DNA from: Clostridiales bacterium
Lineage (GTDB): Bacteria > Bacillota > Clostridia > Christensenellales > CAG-314
Assembly (NCBI GenBank): GCA_003537755.1
Contig: DPQS01000022.1
Location: forward strand, 51,927-68,501
Reading direction: 5' to 3'
DNA length: 16,575 bases
Shown piece by piece: positions 14,641 through 16,575 of the stretch. Below the pieces are notes generated by a model. It did not search any database. It was not told the origin of the DNA and was given only the letters and a program-made list of their open reading frames with translations. The position numbers were made by a program, and so were the translations under genes. Position 1 is the first letter of the stretch, and each line of letters starts with the position of its first letter.

Positions 14641-15618
14641 TCAGCCGTCCTGTCTTTCCGACGGAGCAACCGCGTGGCGCAATGTTACGGGATATTTCTG
14701 TCTGACGGGGCTGGTGTTGTTACCGTAGATACGTTCAAACAGACTGTTGACCGCAAGCGCGACGTAAGCGCGTTTGTCCACGCCTACCGAAGTAAGGGTG
14801 ACGGGCATCGGCAAGTCCGACTGCAGGTCGTCGTAGCCGACGATTGTTTTGTTGCTGCAATCGATTGCCGACAGTATGTCGTATGCAAACACATCGTTGA
14901 AGCAGAATATGCCGTCGCTTTTTTCCAGCATTTTTTTTGCTTCTTTGTTGCCTGCCAGCCAATCGGTGTGCACCACCGTATGGAATGTTTTCCCATGTGC
15001 GGCAAGACCTTCCGAAAAGCCTTTCAGACGATCCTGAACGCAGGTCATGCCGAAGGCTTCGCCTACAAACGCAATGTTGTTGCAGCCATGCGCGACAAGT
15101 TCCTCCGCCGCAAGCCGTCCGCCCTCTACGTCGTCTGTCGTTACGTAATCGACGTTGGGCAGTTCCGTGCGACGACCGAACACCATCATCGGCACGCCGT
15201 ACAGTTCCACAGTGCTTTCCAGTTCGTCGGCTGGTTCAAGGAAACTGATTACCGCGCTGACGCCCGAAGAAACCGCCGCAAGGTAAATGTCGCTGTCTAT
15301 GACTGAACGACGAACGAAAAACGGCCGTATGTCGTAATCGTGCTTGGCGATTTCCTCATTGATGTAGTCCGTCATGATGGAAAAGTACACGTTTCGCAGA
15401 CTGTCGAACACTACCGCAATCGAATCCACCATGCCGCTACGCAGCGAAATTGCCGTCTTGTTGGGCAGGTAGTTAAGTTTGCGGCATGCCTCCAGCACGC
15501 GCTCCTTGGTTTTTTGCGCGACATTGCCCAGGTTGCGACAAACGCGAGAAACCGTTTGTGCCGTTACGTTGGCTTCCCTTGCCACGTCTTTGATTGTAGT
15601 TCTTTCTTTACTGCGCAC
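14641..15618 (-). CDS. LacI/GalR-family transcriptional regulator
   Basis: This 325-residue cytoplasmic regulator senses a sugar or sugar derivative. The N-terminal helix-turn-helix spans about residues 8-28 (TIKDVAREANV, then TAQTVSRVCRN). The hinge helix is near 52-62 (PNKTAISLRSG). The periplasmic-binding-protein-like domain follows from about 63, with family segments VTTDDVEGGRLAAEEL, then NNIAFVGE, DRLKGFSEGL, DGIFCFNDVFAYDIL and IVGYDDL. I chose the GTG at 15616-15618 because AAGAGGG lies about 5 nt upstream and the usual first HTH strand starts eight residues later. The frame is open to 15876, but those 86 extra codons cross an AT-rich intergenic stretch and resemble nothing. It sits just ahead of the surface-protein operon on the same strand, with palindromes both before its own gene and before the operon, so it probably controls both. 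Whether it represses or activates is not readable. Confidence 0.93.
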   Translation of the reverse strand: MRSKERTTIKDVAREANVTAQTVSRVCRNLGNVAQKTKERVLEACRKLNYLPNKTAISLRSGMVDSIAVVFDSLRNVYFSIMTDYINEEIAKHDYDIRPFFVRRSVIDSDIYLAAVSSGVSAVISFLEPADELESTVELYGVPMMVFGRRTELPNVDYVTTDDVEGGRLAAEELVAHGCNNIAFVGEAFGMTCVQDRLKGFSEGLAAHGKTFHTVVHTDWLAGNKEAKKMLEKSDGIFCFNDVFAYDILSAIDCSNKTIVGYDDLQSDLPMPVTLTSVGVDKRAYVALAVNSLFERIYGNNTSPVRQKYPVTLRHAVAPSERQDG

Positions 15619-15661
15619 TTTTTCCCTCTTACAAGTATGTATTTTTGATTGTTTCAATGCC

Positions 15662-15698
15662 CGTATCGACGGAATATTGCAATAAAAAAGTCGATACG
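15662..15698. promoter_or_regulatory. Inverted repeat CGTATCGAC-N19-GTCGATACG upstream of the regulator gene
   Basis: Perfect 9-bp arms (15662-15670 and 15690-15698) lie 44 bp ahead of the GTG start. An AT-rich run (15701-15724) and two short palindromes, ATACGTAT (15694-15701) and CGTATACG (15733-15740), are next to it. This suits an autoregulatory operator near the regulator's promoter; I could not pick convincing -35/-10 boxes. Apart from these and the hairpin at 15830-15878, the 270-bp gap 15619-15888 shows no gene. Confidence 0.4.
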
Positions 15699-15829
15699 TA
15701 TTCATTTTTTTTATATATTTTTTGCAAATGTCCGTATACGTTGAGCAAACGCCATCCCGAAAGAGCCGAAAAGACATTCCGTCGCTGCCGATGACAGCAA
15801 AACAGTCATACGCATGTGTTTTTGCTGAC

Positions 15830-15878
15830 TTTTGCATTGTTGAGGCGCAACATCTTTCAACAGCCCGACAACGCAAAA
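15830..15878 (-). other. Hairpin after the esterase gene
   Basis: On the minus-strand RNA an 11-bp stem forms between the complements of 15868-15878 and 15830-15840, with one G-U pair, starting 10 nt after the esterase stop. No U-tract follows, so it may be a weak terminator or a 3'-end stabiliser. Given the AT-rich region beyond it, the regulator likely has its own promoter. Confidence 0.4.
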
Positions 15879-15888
15879 TACAACCGTT

Positions 15889-16575
15889 TTACTTTGTCAA
15901 TTCTATCGCCGCTTCGGCAAAACGTTTGCCGAGGGTAAGCATACTAAGGTAGTCGTAATGCCATGCGTCGTCATGTTTCATCGAAAGGTCAGACGTATCC
16001 ACAAGACTACACAGCGGATCCGCCGCAACTACCTTTTTTTGCATTTCAATCACTTCCGCCTGTCCTGCAACGTCGTCGGGTGTTTTGATTTGTCCGATTA
16101 CAAAGGGCAGGTTGTCGTTTTCAAGATAAAAGCGTATGTCGGCAATGAAGTTTGCAAGCAGTTTGTCGTACACCGGGACGCTTGCGGGGGTAGTGGCGTC
16201 ATTTTCGCCCTGCATCCAGCACATTGCAAGGATGTTCACCTTTTCGTAACCTGCCGCTTTTGCCTTGGCAACGGCTTTGCGAACGGTTTTCAGAGTGTTC
16301 CAGAAACCCAAGGCACAGTTTGCCGCGTCCTCACCGTCGTCAAATTGTTGCGCAACGCTTGTATTGCCAAGTCCCTGCGCGACGGACGTAGGAGAGAGGA
16401 AGTGGTCGTAGATTGTTTTGCCGCCCCACGCATACTTTACAAAGCCTATGTCGCGGTCGCTGTCGGCGTAACGAGCCGAGTACACTTCCGCCATGCCCAT
16501 TTCCGGTCCGAAGCAGTAACCCTTTACGCCCAGTCCGTTTCTGACTTCCTGCCAGTAAACAGTGTCCAGCGCACC
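15889..16575 (-). CDS. SGNH/SASA-type carbohydrate (acetyl) esterase, 5' end cut by window edge
   Basis: 228 codons are visible. The frame is open to the right edge, and the 25 codons before the first internal ATG (16500) continue the fold into FGPEMGMAE, a conserved segment of this family. The N-terminus with the nucleophile serine lies outside. Visible family motifs are WMQGEND (Trp at fragment residue 120) and a terminal DAWH with the catalytic Asp-His pair (fragment residues 203 and 206), followed by LGKRFAEAA. Members of the SASA/CE6-like group remove acetyl groups from sugars such as xylan or sialic acid. Acetylxylan would fit the GH43 gene in the same locus, but this is inference. Whether it is exported cannot be seen. 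It lies 270 bp upstream of the regulator on the same strand and may be the end of a preceding operon. Confidence 0.88.
   Translation of the reverse strand, partial: GALDTVYWQEVRNGLGVKGYCFGPEMGMAEVYSARYADSDRDIGFVKYAWGGKTIYDHFLSPTSVAQGLGNTSVAQQFDDGEDAANCALGFWNTLKTVRKAVAKAKAAGYEKVNILAMCWMQGENDATTPASVPVYDKLLANFIADIRFYLENDNLPFVIGQIKTPDDVAGQAEVIEMQKKVVAADPLCSLVDTSDLSMKHDDAWHYDYLSMLTLGKRFAEAAIELTK

Noticed and set aside
15619..15876. 86-codon N-terminal extension of the LacI-family regulator
   Set aside because: LacI proteins begin a few residues before the HTH; the GTG at 15618 has a good ribosome site, and the extension covers AT-rich DNA with palindromes.

Overview
The window reads as one polysaccharide-utilisation locus of a Gram-positive-type anaerobe, most likely an uncultured gut-type member of the Bacillota/Clostridia. 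The evidence is lipoprotein signal peptides with a lipobox cysteine, strong GGAGG ribosome sites, a single-membrane ABC sugar importer with an MsmK/UgpC-type ATPase, and no SusC/SusD pair. The taxonomic call is an inference. All nine supported genes lie on the minus strand, so the locus is read from the right edge to the left edge.

In transcription order: a carbohydrate esterase of the SGNH/SASA type, cut by the right edge (15889-16575); a LacI-family regulator (14641-15618, GTG start); a regulatory gap with palindromes and a candidate promoter (about 14482-14600); a leader of roughly 230 nt with three hairpins; a 1,788-residue modular surface lipoprotein (8889-14255); a 774-residue lipoprotein built from the same kinds of module (6378-8702); a GH43-type glycosidase lipoprotein with a discoidin-like C-terminal domain (4439-6202); a sugar-binding lipoprotein (2892-4430); two MalF/MalG-type permeases (1687-2721 and 707-1690, overlapping by ATGA); and an ABC ATPase cut by the left edge (1-575).

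Proposed working: the two large lipoproteins hold a plant-type polysaccharide at the cell surface through Ig-like (Big2) stalks and concanavalin-like jelly-roll modules. The GH43 enzyme and the esterase remove side groups such as arabinose/xylose and acetyl. The binding protein, permeases and ATPase import the released oligosaccharides, and the LacI-type protein senses a sugar product and controls the operon. The substrate is not proven; acetylated (arabino)xylan fits GH43 plus an acetyl esterase best.

The most notable points are the giant lipoprotein, whose [Ig - ConA-like A - Ig - B - C] block occurs twice around three further Ig domains; its smaller relative next door; and a strong hairpin in nearly every gap longer than 100 bp. 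Three of those gaps share a TGTTTGTCG arm, which suggests a REP-like intercistronic repeat family.
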